A stretch of DNA of 33,360 nt from Acidimicrobiales bacterium (GCA_029263195.1 JAJCXX010000072.1:1-33360); one strand, 5' to 3'. Shown: positions 22,984 to 31,538, counted from the stretch's first letter. Program-made: numbers and translations. The notes: generated by a model not told the origin, from the sequence alone.

Positions 22984-24150
22984 TTAGCCGGTGGGTGCCT
23001 CGCCGCGGTGGTCGGCGGGAACCACGCGATAGATACGTGACCGGATCTTGGTCAAGCCGTAGGCGATTCCGCCGGGCATCGCGAACATGAGAGCGATCAG
23101 GAGTATGCCCAGAACCATCTGTCCGTAGGGACCGTTGAGTTCCCATCCGATCAGCGGCACCTCTTTGGTCTGAGTCGCCCACTGGCGAACGAAGATCACC
23201 GCGAACCCGCCGATCAGTGAACCCTTGAGGTTGGCGCTACCTCCGACGATGAGGCCGACAACCAGGAAGATCGCGAAGTTGATTCCCAGCTCGTCGGGGC
23301 TCACGAAGTTCTTGTCGATTGCCAACATGGTGCCGGCGACGCCCGACAGCAGGGCCGATGCACCGAAGGCGCCGGCCTTGTAGAGCGAGAGATTGATTCC
23401 TGAGACCTCGGCTCCGATCTCGTTGTCGCGAATGGCGATCAGGGCCCGCCCGGGTCGGCTCTTGATGAGGTTGCGAGCCAATAGAAAGGAGGCGGCGGCG
23501 ATCATGACGAGCAGGAAGTAGGCGTAGATCGCTTCGTTCTGTCGGGAACTGAAGGTGTCGGTCCCGGTCCAGTCTCCGATCAGGGGAATCTTGCGTATGG
23601 CCTCCAGGGTGCCTTGGATCGGCATCCAATCCGCAGGGAGCAGCTTCGATTCGATGTTGAGGCCGTTGCTGCCGTGGGTGAACCGATCCAGTTGGTCGAG
23701 CTTGACGATCGTGGGGAACACCGCGGCGAGACCGAACGTGACGAGGGCCAGATAGAGGCCCTGAATACGCAGTGCCGGCACGCCGACGATCAGGCCGATG
23801 GCCAGACACACCGGAATCACGACCACCAGAGTCGACAGATACGACCAGTGGTAGGTCTGGACCAGTCCGCCGGTGAGGTAGGCGCCGGTGCCGACGAAGA
23901 AGCTGTTGCCCAGAGAAAGCTGGCCGTTGAATCCGGTGAGGAGGTTGAGCCCGAGCACGGCCACGGCCCAAGCGATGGCCTCGTTGACATTTCCGAGCCC
24001 GATTGTGTAGCTGTTGCCGAAAACCGACGGCTTCAGTGGAATGGCGACGAGGAACGGAAGGATGGCGATGGTGATGATCCACAACGACCAGTTGGCGCCT
24101 TGTACTCGGCGGTGAAGCGCCGACCCCTCCACGATGGTGCGCGGGGTCAT
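22984..24150 (-). CDS. livM: Branched-chain amino-acid-type ABC transporter permease LivM
   Basis: The 388-residue polytopic permease has the LivM core LGLNLLTGFNGQLSLGNSFFVGTGAYLTG, VGVPALRIQGLYLALVTFGLA, the cytoplasmic coupling helix SRPGRALIAIRDNEIGAEVSGINLSLYKAGAFGASALLSGVAG, and FLVVGLIVGGSANLKGSLIGG. About ten hydrophobic segments are visible. A 50-60 residue insert around 170-225 (LDRFTHGSNGLNIESKLLPADWMPIQG...) is a periplasmic loop common in LivM. ATG 24150 overlaps the livH stop (ATGA). The binding lipoprotein gene follows after 81 bases. Confidence 0.95.
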   Translation of the reverse strand: MTPRTIVEGSALHRRVQGANWSLWIITIAILPFLVAIPLKPSVFGNSYTIGLGNVNEAIAWAVAVLGLNLLTGFNGQLSLGNSFFVGTGAYLTGGLVQTYHWSYLSTLVVVIPVCLAIGLIVGVPALRIQGLYLALVTFGLAAVFPTIVKLDQLDRFTHGSNGLNIESKLLPADWMPIQGTLEAIRKIPLIGDWTGTDTFSSRQNEAIYAYFLLVMIAAASFLLARNLIKSRPGRALIAIRDNEIGAEVSGINLSLYKAGAFGASALLSGVAGTMLAIDKNFVSPDELGINFAIFLVVGLIVGGSANLKGSLIGGFAVIFVRQWATQTKEVPLIGWELNGPYGQMVLGILLIALMFAMPGGIAYGLTKIRSRIYRVVPADHRGEAPTG

Positions 24151-25070
24151 ACCCGGACCACCTTCGATGACCCGAACAGACCTGACGGCTTCACCAACAA
24201 GACGAGCAGGATCACGAACACGGCCGCTCCCACCGACAGTTCGCTCGGAATGAAGGAAACGGATTGCACGACCACGTTGCGGATGAGCCCGACAAGTATC
24301 CCTCCGATGACAGCGCCCTTCGGCGAGTCGAGCCCACCGAGCGCGGCGCCGGCGAAGGCGAACACGAGGGTGGACAACATCACATTGGGGTCGAGCACCT
24401 GAAGCTCAGGGACGAGGAGCGCTCCGGCGAGAGTGCCAATCGCGGCGGCCAGGGCCCAACCGAACTGGAGGGTTTGCCCGACCTTGATGCCGACCAGTTC
24501 AGCCGACTCGATGTTTGACGACACCGCTCGGAACGCCAGTCCGACCTTGGTGCGGTTCAGCAGGAGGGTCACAGCTCCGAGCATCACCAACACGGTGATG
24601 AACATTCCGAGACCCGACCAGGTGAGGTGAGCGACTCCTACCGCGAACACGTTGCCCTTCGGGAACATCGAAGGCAGCGCCTTGAGGTCGGTGGTCCACG
24701 TGACGGCCACGAAGGAATTGATCGCGAGAAACAGACCAAGGGTCACGATCACCAGAGGCAGGTGGTTGCTGGGATCGAAGGGTCGAATGATGGTGCGCTC
24801 GATTCCCGCGGCGAGAGTGGCCGTGGCGAACATGGCGAGGATGACGGCGATGATGATGGGCCAGCCCCATCCAACGGAGAGCGCCCAGGCGATGTAGATG
24901 CCGAGCAACGCGAGTTCGCCTTGAGCGAAGTTGAGAACGCCGGTGGCCTTGTAGATCATCACCAGAGCCAGGGCGAGGGCGCCATAGCCCGAGCCGAATC
25001 GAAGCCCGTCGAGAACCCGGGCCAACAGGAGCTCGGGATCGGTGTCGACGGATACGGCGAGGAGGAACAT
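24147..25070 (-). CDS. livH: Branched-chain amino-acid-type ABC transporter permease LivH
   Basis: The protein has 307 residues from ATG 25070, which lies 1 base after the livF stop; the open frame extends to 25163 but only by overlapping livF. LivH motifs are LDGLRFGSGYGALALALVMIYKATGVLNFAQGELALLGIYIAWAL near the N-terminus, the coupling helix RTKVGLAFRAVSSNIESAELVGIKVGQTLQFGWALAAAIGTLAGAL, and VFAFAGAALGGLDSPKGAVIGGILVGLI. It forms the transmembrane heterodimer with LivM, encoded next with a 4-base overlap. Confidence 0.95.
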   Translation of the reverse strand: MFLLAVSVDTDPELLLARVLDGLRFGSGYGALALALVMIYKATGVLNFAQGELALLGIYIAWALSVGWGWPIIIAVILAMFATATLAAGIERTIIRPFDPSNHLPLVIVTLGLFLAINSFVAVTWTTDLKALPSMFPKGNVFAVGVAHLTWSGLGMFITVLVMLGAVTLLLNRTKVGLAFRAVSSNIESAELVGIKVGQTLQFGWALAAAIGTLAGALLVPELQVLDPNVMLSTLVFAFAGAALGGLDSPKGAVIGGILVGLIRNVVVQSVSFIPSELSVGAAVFVILLVLLVKPSGLFGSSKVVRV

Positions 25071-25071
25071 C

Positions 25072-25785
25072 TCAGTACCCCAGGTAGGCGCGTCGGACGG
25101 CTTCGTCGCCGGAGAGAACCTCCGGCTCACCGGAGATGGCAATGGTTCCAGCCTCGAGCACATAGGCGTGGGAAGCCACGGCCAGGGCGAGGTTGGCGTT
25201 CTGTTCGACGATGAGCATGGTCATGCCCTCGTCGGCGTTGATGGCGGCCAGCCTCCCGAACAGGTCCTCGATGATGATCGGGGCCAGACCAAGGGAGGGT
25301 TCGTCGAGGAGAAGCAGCCGAGGGCGCGACATCATGGCGCGGGCCACTGCGAGCATCTGTTGCTCTCCACCCGAGAGCGAGCCGGCGAGTTGGTCGGGGC
25401 GCTCACCGAGGACCGGGAACACCTCGAACCACTTGTCGATGTCGGCATTGATCTCAGGATCCTTGCGGACAAATGCCCCGGCCTCGAGGTTGTCGGTCAC
25501 GGTGAGCTCGGGGAAGGTGCCTCGGCCTTGAGGCACGTGGGCGATGCCTCTCCGAACAATGTCGGCGGTGGCCTCCTGGCTGATCTCGGCGCCGTTGAAC
25601 GCGATCGACCCGCTGGTGTGGACCTGGCCGCAGATGGCTCTGAGGGTGGTGGTCTTGCCGGCGCCGTTGGCTCCGAGAACGACACTGATGTCGCCGACGT
25701 TGACGGTGAAGTCGATGCCGTGAAGGACCTTCACGTCGCCGTAGGCCGCTTCGAGATCGCTGACGTGGAGTAGGGCTTCGCTCAC
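25072..25785 (-). CDS. livF: Branched-chain amino-acid-type ABC transporter ATPase LivF
   Basis: The 237-residue ATPase has Walker A GANGAGKT at 38-45, LivF-typical RGIAHVPQGRGTFPELTVTDNLEAGAF, signature LSGGEQQMLAVARAMMSRPRLLLLDEPSLGLAP and the switch LIVEQNANLALAVASHAYVLEAG. GTG 25785 overlaps the livG stop (GTGA), and its own stop is one base before livH, so all are translationally coupled. Confidence 0.95.
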   Translation of the reverse strand: MSEALLHVSDLEAAYGDVKVLHGIDFTVNVGDISVVLGANGAGKTTTLRAICGQVHTSGSIAFNGAEISQEATADIVRRGIAHVPQGRGTFPELTVTDNLEAGAFVRKDPEINADIDKWFEVFPVLGERPDQLAGSLSGGEQQMLAVARAMMSRPRLLLLDEPSLGLAPIIIEDLFGRLAAINADEGMTMLIVEQNANLALAVASHAYVLEAGTIAISGEPEVLSGDEAVRRAYLGY

Positions 25786-26543
25786 GCGCCGCTCCCCAGA
25801 TAGGCCTCGATGACCTCGGGGTGTTGCTGTATTTCGCTCGGAGTGCCCTCGGCGATCTTGGATCCGAAGTTCATCACGACGACCTTCTCGGAGACGCTCA
25901 TCACCAACGCCATGTGGTGCTCGACGAGCAGCACCGTGAGGGAGTGGGTGTCGCGCAGATTCGAGATCAACTCTCCAAGGGACTCGACTTCGCCGTGGGT
26001 CAACCCGTTGGCCGGTTCGTCGAGGAGGAGCAGACGAGGCTCAGCGGCAAGAGCCCGGGCAAGTTCGATGCGCTTGAGAGTGCCGAACGGCAAGCCGGCG
26101 GCAGGGTGGTGGGCCATGTCGATGAGATCGAGCTCGGCAAGAATCTCCCAAGCTCGCGACTTCAATCGGCGCTCATCGGCTCGAGTGCCGATACGTAGTG
26201 CGGCCGACAGGAAGTTCTGCTTCGAGTGGGTGTGGGCTCCAACCATCACATTCTCGAGCACGGTCATGCCCGGCCAGAGCGCCAGATTCTGGAAGGTTCT
26301 CGCCACTCCGATCTTGGCGATTCCGTGAGCCGGCACCGCCAGAAGGTCGTGGCCGTCGAAATCGACCGTTCCTTCATTGGCGTGGTAGACGCGGCTGAGC
26401 ACGTTGAACATGGTTGTCTTGCCGGCGCCGTTTGGTCCGATGAGCCCACAGATCTGGCCTTCGTCTATGTCGAAGGAGAGGCCATCGAGGGCCACAATTC
26501 CACCGAAGCGGACTGTGATATCGGATACGTCGAGGAGTGCCAT
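25782..26543 (-). CDS. livG: Branched-chain amino-acid-type ABC transporter ATPase LivG
   Basis: The 253-residue ATPase has Walker A GPNGAGKT at 36-43, the LivG-typical VARTFQNLALWPGMTVLENVMVGAH, a degenerate signature PFGTLKRIELARALAAEPRLLLLDEPANGLT (normal for LivG), and VLLVEHHMALVMSVSEKVVVMNFG. It is the first gene of the minus-strand operon livG-livF-livH-livM-binding lipoprotein. The start is ATG 26543. Confidence 0.95.
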   Translation of the reverse strand: MALLDVSDITVRFGGIVALDGLSFDIDEGQICGLIGPNGAGKTTMFNVLSRVYHANEGTVDFDGHDLLAVPAHGIAKIGVARTFQNLALWPGMTVLENVMVGAHTHSKQNFLSAALRIGTRADERRLKSRAWEILAELDLIDMAHHPAAGLPFGTLKRIELARALAAEPRLLLLDEPANGLTHGEVESLGELISNLRDTHSLTVLLVEHHMALVMSVSEKVVVMNFGSKIAEGTPSEIQQHPEVIEAYLGSGA

Positions 26544-26550
26544 GTGGGTT

Positions 26551-26584
26551 GACGGCAGAAACTATCAGCACTCCGCCCGCCGTC
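26551..26584 (-). promoter_or_regulatory. Inverted repeat in the livG upstream region
   Basis: GACGGC 26551-26556 and GCCGTC 26579-26584 are an exact inverted pair flanking TAGTTT (minus strand, 26565-26560), a possible -10 box for livG. This would suit an operator or a leader hairpin. The arms are short, so chance is not excluded. Confidence 0.25.
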
Positions 26585-26601
26585 AAGGATTGGCCGGATG
26601 G

Positions 26602-27048
26602 TCAGCGACGAGACAGTGCTGTGTCCATTGCAGCATCGGCTCGAGCCGCGGCAGCGTGAAGCCCGCCGTTGCGCCGTCGCAGCGAGTAGGACACGTCGAT
26701 GTCGAGATCGCAGGAGCGAAGCTCCTGATGAAGCTCGCGTGCGCGCCGCGACAGGGCCAGGGTGTCCTCGACCGGGAGCATGACCACGCCGAGTCGACCC
26801 GGCTCGATCAGTTCGGTTCGGTCGGTCCAGCCGAGGTGGCGGTCGATGATCGCCAGGACCGCGGCCTCAGCAAGCGAACGGTCGATGCCGTCGCCGTGTC
26901 TGAGTAGCTCGTCGGAGAATCCGATGACCATCACGCCGGCGCCGAGGCCCAGATCGTGGGCACGCGTCTCATCTTCGTCGAGGAGTTGGGCCCAGCCTCC
27001 GACCGCCGGCTGTGTCTTCGTGATTTGCTTGCGACCTATCGAGAGCAT
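26602..27048 (-). CDS. Stand-alone degenerate GGDEF-like domain protein
   Basis: The 148-residue cytoplasmic protein follows the outline of a GGDEF domain: VMVIGFSDELLRHGDGIDRSLAEAAVLAIIDRHLGWTD (the first strand and helix, where diguanylate cyclases have the metal Asp and substrate Asn/Asp), RTELIEPGRLGVVMLPVED at the place of the R-x-GGDEF-hairpin, then SRRARELHQEL, DIDVSYSLRR and ARADAAMDTA (the final AD.A...A helix). The signature itself is replaced by EPGRLG at about 82-87, so cyclase activity is not expected; it may bind a nucleotide or serve as a regulatory domain. It has no partner domain. The call rests on pattern similarity only. It is divergent from the alpha/beta hydrolase gene across a 150-base region. 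Confidence 0.55.
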   Translation of the reverse strand: MLSIGRKQITKTQPAVGGWAQLLDEDETRAHDLGLGAGVMVIGFSDELLRHGDGIDRSLAEAAVLAIIDRHLGWTDRTELIEPGRLGVVMLPVEDTLALSRRARELHQELRSCDLDIDVSYSLRRRNGGLHAAAARADAAMDTALSRR

Positions 27049-27198
27049 GCCGCCACCGTCCTTAGTGTTGTTACCTTGATCGGATCGGCCGAATTCGAGC
27101 GCAATCGTAGCCTGACCGGGGCTTTGTCACGGAAGCGCCACCGATTCTCGACCCAACGTGATATTTCCCACTACTCCCCGTGATGCAGAGGTTGTTCC

Positions 27199-27957
27199 AT
27201 GGCCGACTCAGAGACGATCAGCTTCATCGGATCGACTGGTGCCGAGTTGTCCGGCGTCATCAATCGCCCCGCCGGACCGGTCGAGGGAAGTGCCCTCATC
27301 GCTCACTGCTTCACCTGTTCCAAGGATCTGCACACCGTCACCCGTTTGTCGGCGGCGCTGGTCGAGGCGGGCTGGCTCACCATGGCGTTCGACTTCACGG
27401 GGCTCGGCCGCAGCGAGGGGGAGTTCGGCAACACGAGTGTCACCTCGGAGGTCGGCGACATCTCTCGCGCCGCGATGACTCTCATCGAGCGAGGAGCCGG
27501 GCCGTGCCTGCTGGTCGGCCACAGCCTCGGTGGAGCGGCGGCGGTGCTGGCTTCGCAGCGTCTTCACACCCTCGATGGTGTGGTCGCCATTGCCTCGCCA
27601 ATCGATGTCGGCCATGTCCGGCACCTCATCAGACCCGAATCGGAGGCGACCATTCGCGAGGAAGGTTGCGCGACAGTCGACATCGGCGGTCGGCCGTTCC
27701 CGCTCGGCGTCGGCTTTCTCGACGATCTCGAGATCCACGACGTCGCCGAGGCCGCCGCTGACCTGCAGGTGCCGCTGCTGGTGGTACAGGCCGGCGACGA
27801 CAAGGTGGTCGCTGCCGATCAGACGAATCGGCTGGCTGCGGCAGCACCGCGGTCGACGCTGGTGTCGATACCGGGTGCCGATCATCTCTTCACCAAACGC
27901 GAACATGCGGAGCAGCTCGCTGCTGCGGTCATCGACTGGCTCGCCGAAATCAGGTGA
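27199..27957 (+). CDS. Alpha/beta hydrolase, of the type usually fused to OsmC
   Basis: The 252-residue hydrolase has the nucleophile elbow GHSLGG (S109), the acid in QAGDDKVV (D201) and the His in PGADHLFTK (H229). The phrase ALIAHCFTCSKDLHTVTRLSAALVEAGWLTMAFDFTGLGRSEGEFGNT is characteristic, from memory, of the N-terminal hydrolase half of bifunctional hydrolase-OsmC proteins; here the OsmC half is absent and the gene ends normally at TGA. The substrate is unknown. The start is ATG 27199 with AGAGG about 9 bases upstream. Its last 8 bases overlap the convergent WxL-like gene. Confidence 0.9.
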   Translation: MADSETISFIGSTGAELSGVINRPAGPVEGSALIAHCFTCSKDLHTVTRLSAALVEAGWLTMAFDFTGLGRSEGEFGNTSVTSEVGDISRAAMTLIERGAGPCLLVGHSLGGAAAVLASQRLHTLDGVVAIASPIDVGHVRHLIRPESEATIREEGCATVDIGGRPFPLGVGFLDDLEIHDVAEAAADLQVPLLVVQAGDDKVVAADQTNRLAAAAPRSTLVSIPGADHLFTKREHAEQLAAAVIDWLAEIR

Positions 27958-29170
27958 TGGTGAGAACCAACACACCCAAATAGTCGCCCGAGGCAGTGCT
28001 GGCCGGTATCCCGAGAAATAACTCGGCACCGCATCCGACTGTGGAGCTCGGTGAGCCGGGAGCGGCGGTGCACAGCACGTTGACCTCGCCGAGCCCGCCG
28101 ATGCCGTTGACTCCGGCTGGCCCCGCGGCCTCCAGCATGCTGAGCCACGCTGCGCCCGAGGTCGCGGATGACGGGCCGGCGGTGACGCCCGAGGTACCGG
28201 GCGCGGGGACTCGGTACTCGAGAGGAATGGTGGGCAGCCAGCCGAGATTGTCGCCCGGAATGCATCTCGGATCGGCAATGACGCAGTCAAGTGCGCCGGG
28301 AACAATGAAGTCGGTCACGTAGGCCGACAGCGTCCACCCGACAGTGTTGCTTCCGTCGTTGTCGATGATCAACGGCGGCAGGGTGCCCAGAGCAACTGCC
28401 GCTCCGTTGCCTAGCGTCACACCGGTGAGGGCGACGGTCGGGGCCAGGTGCTGCAGTCGGAGCCCGTCAGTGGGCAATACCGCGAACGGGATCGACGGCA
28501 GCGGCGTGAAGGTGATGCAATTGGTGCCAAGGGCGTCGCATCCAGATGGATCACCGGGCTGACACACGATTTCGGAGGTGAACGTTCCGAGTACGGCTGT
28601 CGTTGTGGAGCCGGTGTCGGAGAAGGTGACCTCGGCCGCACCGGTCGGGGTCCAGGTGGAAGGTGGTAGGGCGAAGGAGATCGGCAGGGGAGTAGCGGTC
28701 TCGTCGCCGGTGAGCCGGATTCCGTCGGGATCGGTCACGACGGTGGTCGCAACCGATGTCTGTGAGAACGATTGCGAACCTTCGACAGTGTTGCTGGCGG
28801 TGATGGTGAGCGACGCCGTCATCGGCACCTGAGTGGTTCCAACCTCGATGAAGCCGAAGTTGTAGGCGATCAGTCCGAAGTCGGCGAGGATCGGCACGGC
28901 ATGAAACACAGCCGAGAGCGACACCGTGTTGGGGAACTGGTTGAGGGGGTCGATCTTCGCGGTGCCGGCAATACCTACCTGAAGTGACGAGTAGGGACCG
29001 GCGGAATTGAACTGGCAAGCCTGATCGGAGAACCTCACCTGGGCGTGGGCCGGAGAGCCGGCGTCGATCACCGGGCTGATGAATGCGCCGAGAAGAGCTG
29101 CCGCGAGCAGGCCGGCCCTCAGACGCGACTGGAAGTTGCGTCGGGTGTGCAGCCCGCCGCCGGAGGTCAT
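27950..29170 (-). CDS. Secreted WxL-like domain protein (paralogue B)
   Basis: The 406-residue protein has a signal peptide (cut near AHA43|QVR), then an N-terminal beta-rich module (about 45-205, with SNTVEGSQ, DETATPL and STWTPTG) and a C-terminal module whose features recall WxL surface domains: NTVGWTLSAYVTDF (W279-T-L281), CIPGDNLGW, GLGEVNVLC and a last strand GDYLGVLVLTIT at the very C-terminus. The distal Trp of classical WxL domains is not conserved. The protein at 31629-33272 has both modules, so the two are paralogues. Eight or so Cys in the mature chain suggest disulfides. ATG 29170 overlaps the upstream stop (ATGA). WxL domains bind peptidoglycan non-covalently; that role is inferred here. 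Confidence 0.65.
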   Translation of the reverse strand: MTSGGGLHTRRNFQSRLRAGLLAAALLGAFISPVIDAGSPAHAQVRFSDQACQFNSAGPYSSLQVGIAGTAKIDPLNQFPNTVSLSAVFHAVPILADFGLIAYNFGFIEVGTTQVPMTASLTITASNTVEGSQSFSQTSVATTVVTDPDGIRLTGDETATPLPISFALPPSTWTPTGAAEVTFSDTGSTTTAVLGTFTSEIVCQPGDPSGCDALGTNCITFTPLPSIPFAVLPTDGLRLQHLAPTVALTGVTLGNGAAVALGTLPPLIIDNDGSNTVGWTLSAYVTDFIVPGALDCVIADPRCIPGDNLGWLPTIPLEYRVPAPGTSGVTAGPSSATSGAAWLSMLEAAGPAGVNGIGGLGEVNVLCTAAPGSPSSTVGCGAELFLGIPASTASGDYLGVLVLTIT

Positions 29171-30429
29171 GACCCGACGGGCTGGGTTGGGGCCGCCGCT
29201 CCGATGGTTTCGGTGAGCGATTCGAGAATCTCGGCCTCGAGATGATCGACTTGGTGGGTGGTCAGCGAATGCTGGACTCCGACTCTGAGAGCGGCCACCC
29301 TCGACACGTTGCGGATGATGCGCACCAGTGTCGGTTGATCAGGTTCGGAGTCGCCAACGCGAATGCTGGTCTCGTCGAGGGCGTCGCGAACCGCACGCGA
29401 AATCGACTCGCCGATCTCGCCAGGCACCAACTCAGGCGGTGTCGCGGCAGCGGCGCCAACCGTCACTCTCTCGCGCTCGGGTGTCCCAGACTGGCTGGTT
29501 TCGAGTTCGTCGAGGTCGATGATCACGGCGGCCGGCAGAGCCCGGCGCGGGGCGATGGCTGGAATGGGTGCGGGGACCGGAGCGAGCTTTCGACGCAGGC
29601 GGTTTCTCATTGTGAGCAACGCCACTTGGCCCAAGATGAGCAACGGCAACGCGGTGAGCGCCCACGGCACTTGACTGGTCTCGGTGCGAAATCTCACCGG
29701 ATCGGCGAAGCCGGGGATGTTGCCCTGCACACCGTAGGTGCCAATGGCCAGCACCGGTAGCTCAACGTCGACGGCGAAGGTGCGAGACTCACCCGGCTTG
29801 ATTTCTCCGATATCAGGCGCCGCCACGAATCCCTTCGGGTTGGGGCCCTTTCCGATCGAGAGGCTGATAGATGCGTTGCGCACCGTGACGTCGCCGATGT
29901 TGTCGACGGTGAATACCACCTTGCGCTTGGCCGGAGCACCGAAGTACGAGTACCACGGTCCGTTGCCGTCGATGCGAGCGTTGCTGATGGCGAGTTGACG
30001 ATCAGGAACCGGCACCTGGAACTGCTCGTCGGCCGAGAGTTCGGGGGCCCCATTGATGGTGAGCGCGAAGGTGAAGAGTTCGGGAGCGGTCTGGCTCTCG
30101 GCCCTCACCACGCAAGGGCACGGTACGGGAGGCTGGCCCACGGCGAGGCTGACGCCGAAGGTGCCACGGTTGCTGACCCCTATGACTCGTCCGTTGACGA
30201 TGTCGCAGTCGCTGGTGCCGTTGAGGGCATCGTTGCCGCAGATCATCACGTTGATGACCGTGTTGGCGGTCCAGCCTTCGCCGCGCACGGCGATCTGGTC
30301 ACCGAAGTCGGCCGTCGTCAGCGACGATGTGAGTCGGGGCTCGGTGTCGGTCTGGGCGGAAGCCGATGGAACCAGAAGCGCGACCGACACAACACAAGCC
30401 AACCCCATCAGTGAGATCAGGCGCCTCAT
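29167..30429 (-). CDS. Single-pass membrane protein: neocarzinostatin-like ectodomain, cytoplasmic tail
   Basis: The 420-residue protein has a signal peptide (to about A25), then a domain at about 31-135 resembling the neocarzinostatin/Ig-like fold (TADFGDQIAVRGEGWTANTVINVMICG, paired Cys at 64/75 and 104/106). A second beta domain follows at about 145-245 (KRKVVFTVDNIGDVTVRNASISL, KPGESRTFAVDVELPVLAIGTYG), like CARDB-type or DUF11-type modules. One membrane helix spans about 255-273, followed by a basic stop (RNRLRRK). The tail of about 145 residues is Pro/Ala-rich and then helical (ESISRAVRDALDE, LVRIIRNVSRVAALRV, VDHLEAEILESLTE). The tail has no recognised domain. ATGA overlaps join it to both neighbours. 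It could relay surface state inward or anchor the WxL proteins. Confidence 0.6.
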   Translation of the reverse strand: MRRLISLMGLACVVSVALLVPSASAQTDTEPRLTSSLTTADFGDQIAVRGEGWTANTVINVMICGNDALNGTSDCDIVNGRVIGVSNRGTFGVSLAVGQPPVPCPCVVRAESQTAPELFTFALTINGAPELSADEQFQVPVPDRQLAISNARIDGNGPWYSYFGAPAKRKVVFTVDNIGDVTVRNASISLSIGKGPNPKGFVAAPDIGEIKPGESRTFAVDVELPVLAIGTYGVQGNIPGFADPVRFRTETSQVPWALTALPLLILGQVALLTMRNRLRRKLAPVPAPIPAIAPRRALPAAVIIDLDELETSQSGTPERERVTVGAAAATPPELVPGEIGESISRAVRDALDETSIRVGDSEPDQPTLVRIIRNVSRVAALRVGVQHSLTTHQVDHLEAEILESLTETIGAAAPTQPVGS

Positions 30430-31421
30430 ACGGTGAGTTCCTTCGGTGACGGCAACTCGACGATTTCGGTCTCACCAATTTCGCGTGCTCGCCTGACTCG
30501 AATCCATGCGTAGAACAACGCAATGGCAAGGAGGAGGAGCGAGATGGTGATCCAAGGCACGGGGTAGAAGGTGGTGGAGCTGTCGGTGGTGAACTCGGGC
30601 GAAACGATCTCGAGAGATGCGGAGAGGGGCTCGAAGCGGGGGAGACCCGTGACCGATTCAGTGATCCTGATCACTCCGCCTGGCAACACATCTTCGATCT
30701 GCTTGGGGGAAAGCTCGGCGATGTCGCGTCCGAGAATGCCGGTGATCTTCACCTGAAGATTTGGGGACAGACGCACGTTGCCGGTGTTGGAGATCTGATA
30801 CGTGATGGTGGCACTGCCGGACGAAAGAGGATTGAGCGGAGTGGCGTGCTCGACCTTCAGTTCGTCGATTCGTATGGCGGGATCGAGCGGACCGGAGACC
30901 CTGACGTAGACACGTGCCCCCACACGTTGCCGCACGGCCAGCGCCAGTCCATCGCTGTCCTCGTCGAACTCAAGTTCGGAATCGGCTGCCAAAATCACGG
31001 CTGCGTGGTCTCCCGGTTCGGCATCGATCGGGACACGAATCTGAATCGGAATGTCGGCTCGTGTGCCGGCCGCGACGGTGATCTCCTCGACGGGCAACTC
31101 GACCCATGTGCCGGCGTCGATGGCTTCCTGGTCGTCGCGTAGTGCTGCGAAGCCGCCGTCGCCCCGGACTGTGTATGCGTCGGTGGCGTAGAGGCCGAAG
31201 GTTATGTCGCGATCGCTGGTGTTGGTGACTCCGACGGTGTCCTGGAAGATCTCGCCGGGGTTGAGGGTGTATACGAAATAGGGTCGGCCGCCGGGGCCGT
31301 CTGGGCCGGAAGGCTCGACGGCCCACCGGTCGTTGGCCGCGCCGAAGGCCGACGGAGTCGATGCCGGAAGGGCCAGAAGGCCCGCCATTACGACACAGAG
31401 AGTGAGAATTCGTTTCATCAT
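30426..31421 (-). CDS. DUF916-like WxL-interacting membrane protein
   Basis: The 331-residue protein has a signal peptide (cut near SAFGA|AND), then a beta domain at about 32-175 with the outline of DUF916 (WxL protein peptidoglycan-binding domain): RPYFVYTLNPGEIFQDTVGVTNTSDRDITFGLYATDAYTV, WVELPVEEITVAAGTRADIPIQIRVPIDAEPGDHAAVILA. A second beta domain (about 180-280, YQISNTGNVRLSPNLQVKITGILGR) resembles the following domain of WxL-interacting proteins. A membrane helix is at about 288-307, with a short basic-acidic cytoplasmic end. In low-GC Gram-positives such proteins bind both WxL proteins and peptidoglycan. ATG 31421 or 31418 starts it; it is the first gene of a three-gene operon with ATGA overlaps. 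Family call is by pattern. Confidence 0.7.
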   Translation of the reverse strand: MMKRILTLCVVMAGLLALPASTPSAFGAANDRWAVEPSGPDGPGGRPYFVYTLNPGEIFQDTVGVTNTSDRDITFGLYATDAYTVRGDGGFAALRDDQEAIDAGTWVELPVEEITVAAGTRADIPIQIRVPIDAEPGDHAAVILAADSELEFDEDSDGLALAVRQRVGARVYVRVSGPLDPAIRIDELKVEHATPLNPLSSGSATITYQISNTGNVRLSPNLQVKITGILGRDIAELSPKQIEDVLPGGVIRITESVTGLPRFEPLSASLEIVSPEFTTDSSTTFYPVPWITISLLLLAIALFYAWIRVRRAREIGETEIVELPSPKELTV

Positions 31422-31524
31422 TTGATGAAGTTTCCAGGGCTTGTTGAGGCTACGAGAGTCGAACAGTGAGGATACGTGCTGGTGAGAGGCGTGAAAAGGG
31501 CAGGTGTGGTCTTGTCGCCGATTG

Positions 31525-31538
31525 GGGCCGTTCGGCCC
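31525..31538. promoter_or_regulatory. Palindrome GGGCCG-TT-CGGCCC upstream of the DUF916-like gene
   Basis: A perfect 6-bp inverted repeat with a 2-base centre lies in the 207-base gap between the first WxL gene and the three-gene operon, between the terminator at 31578-31605 and the start at 31421. It may be an operator or a second small hairpin. TATCCT (minus strand, about 31474-31469) is a possible -10 box for the operon. Otherwise I see nothing in this gap. Confidence 0.3.

Noticed and set aside
25071..25163. Upstream extension of livH to 25163
   Set aside because: It overlaps livF coding sequence and adds non-conserved residues; ATG 25070 immediately follows the livF stop.
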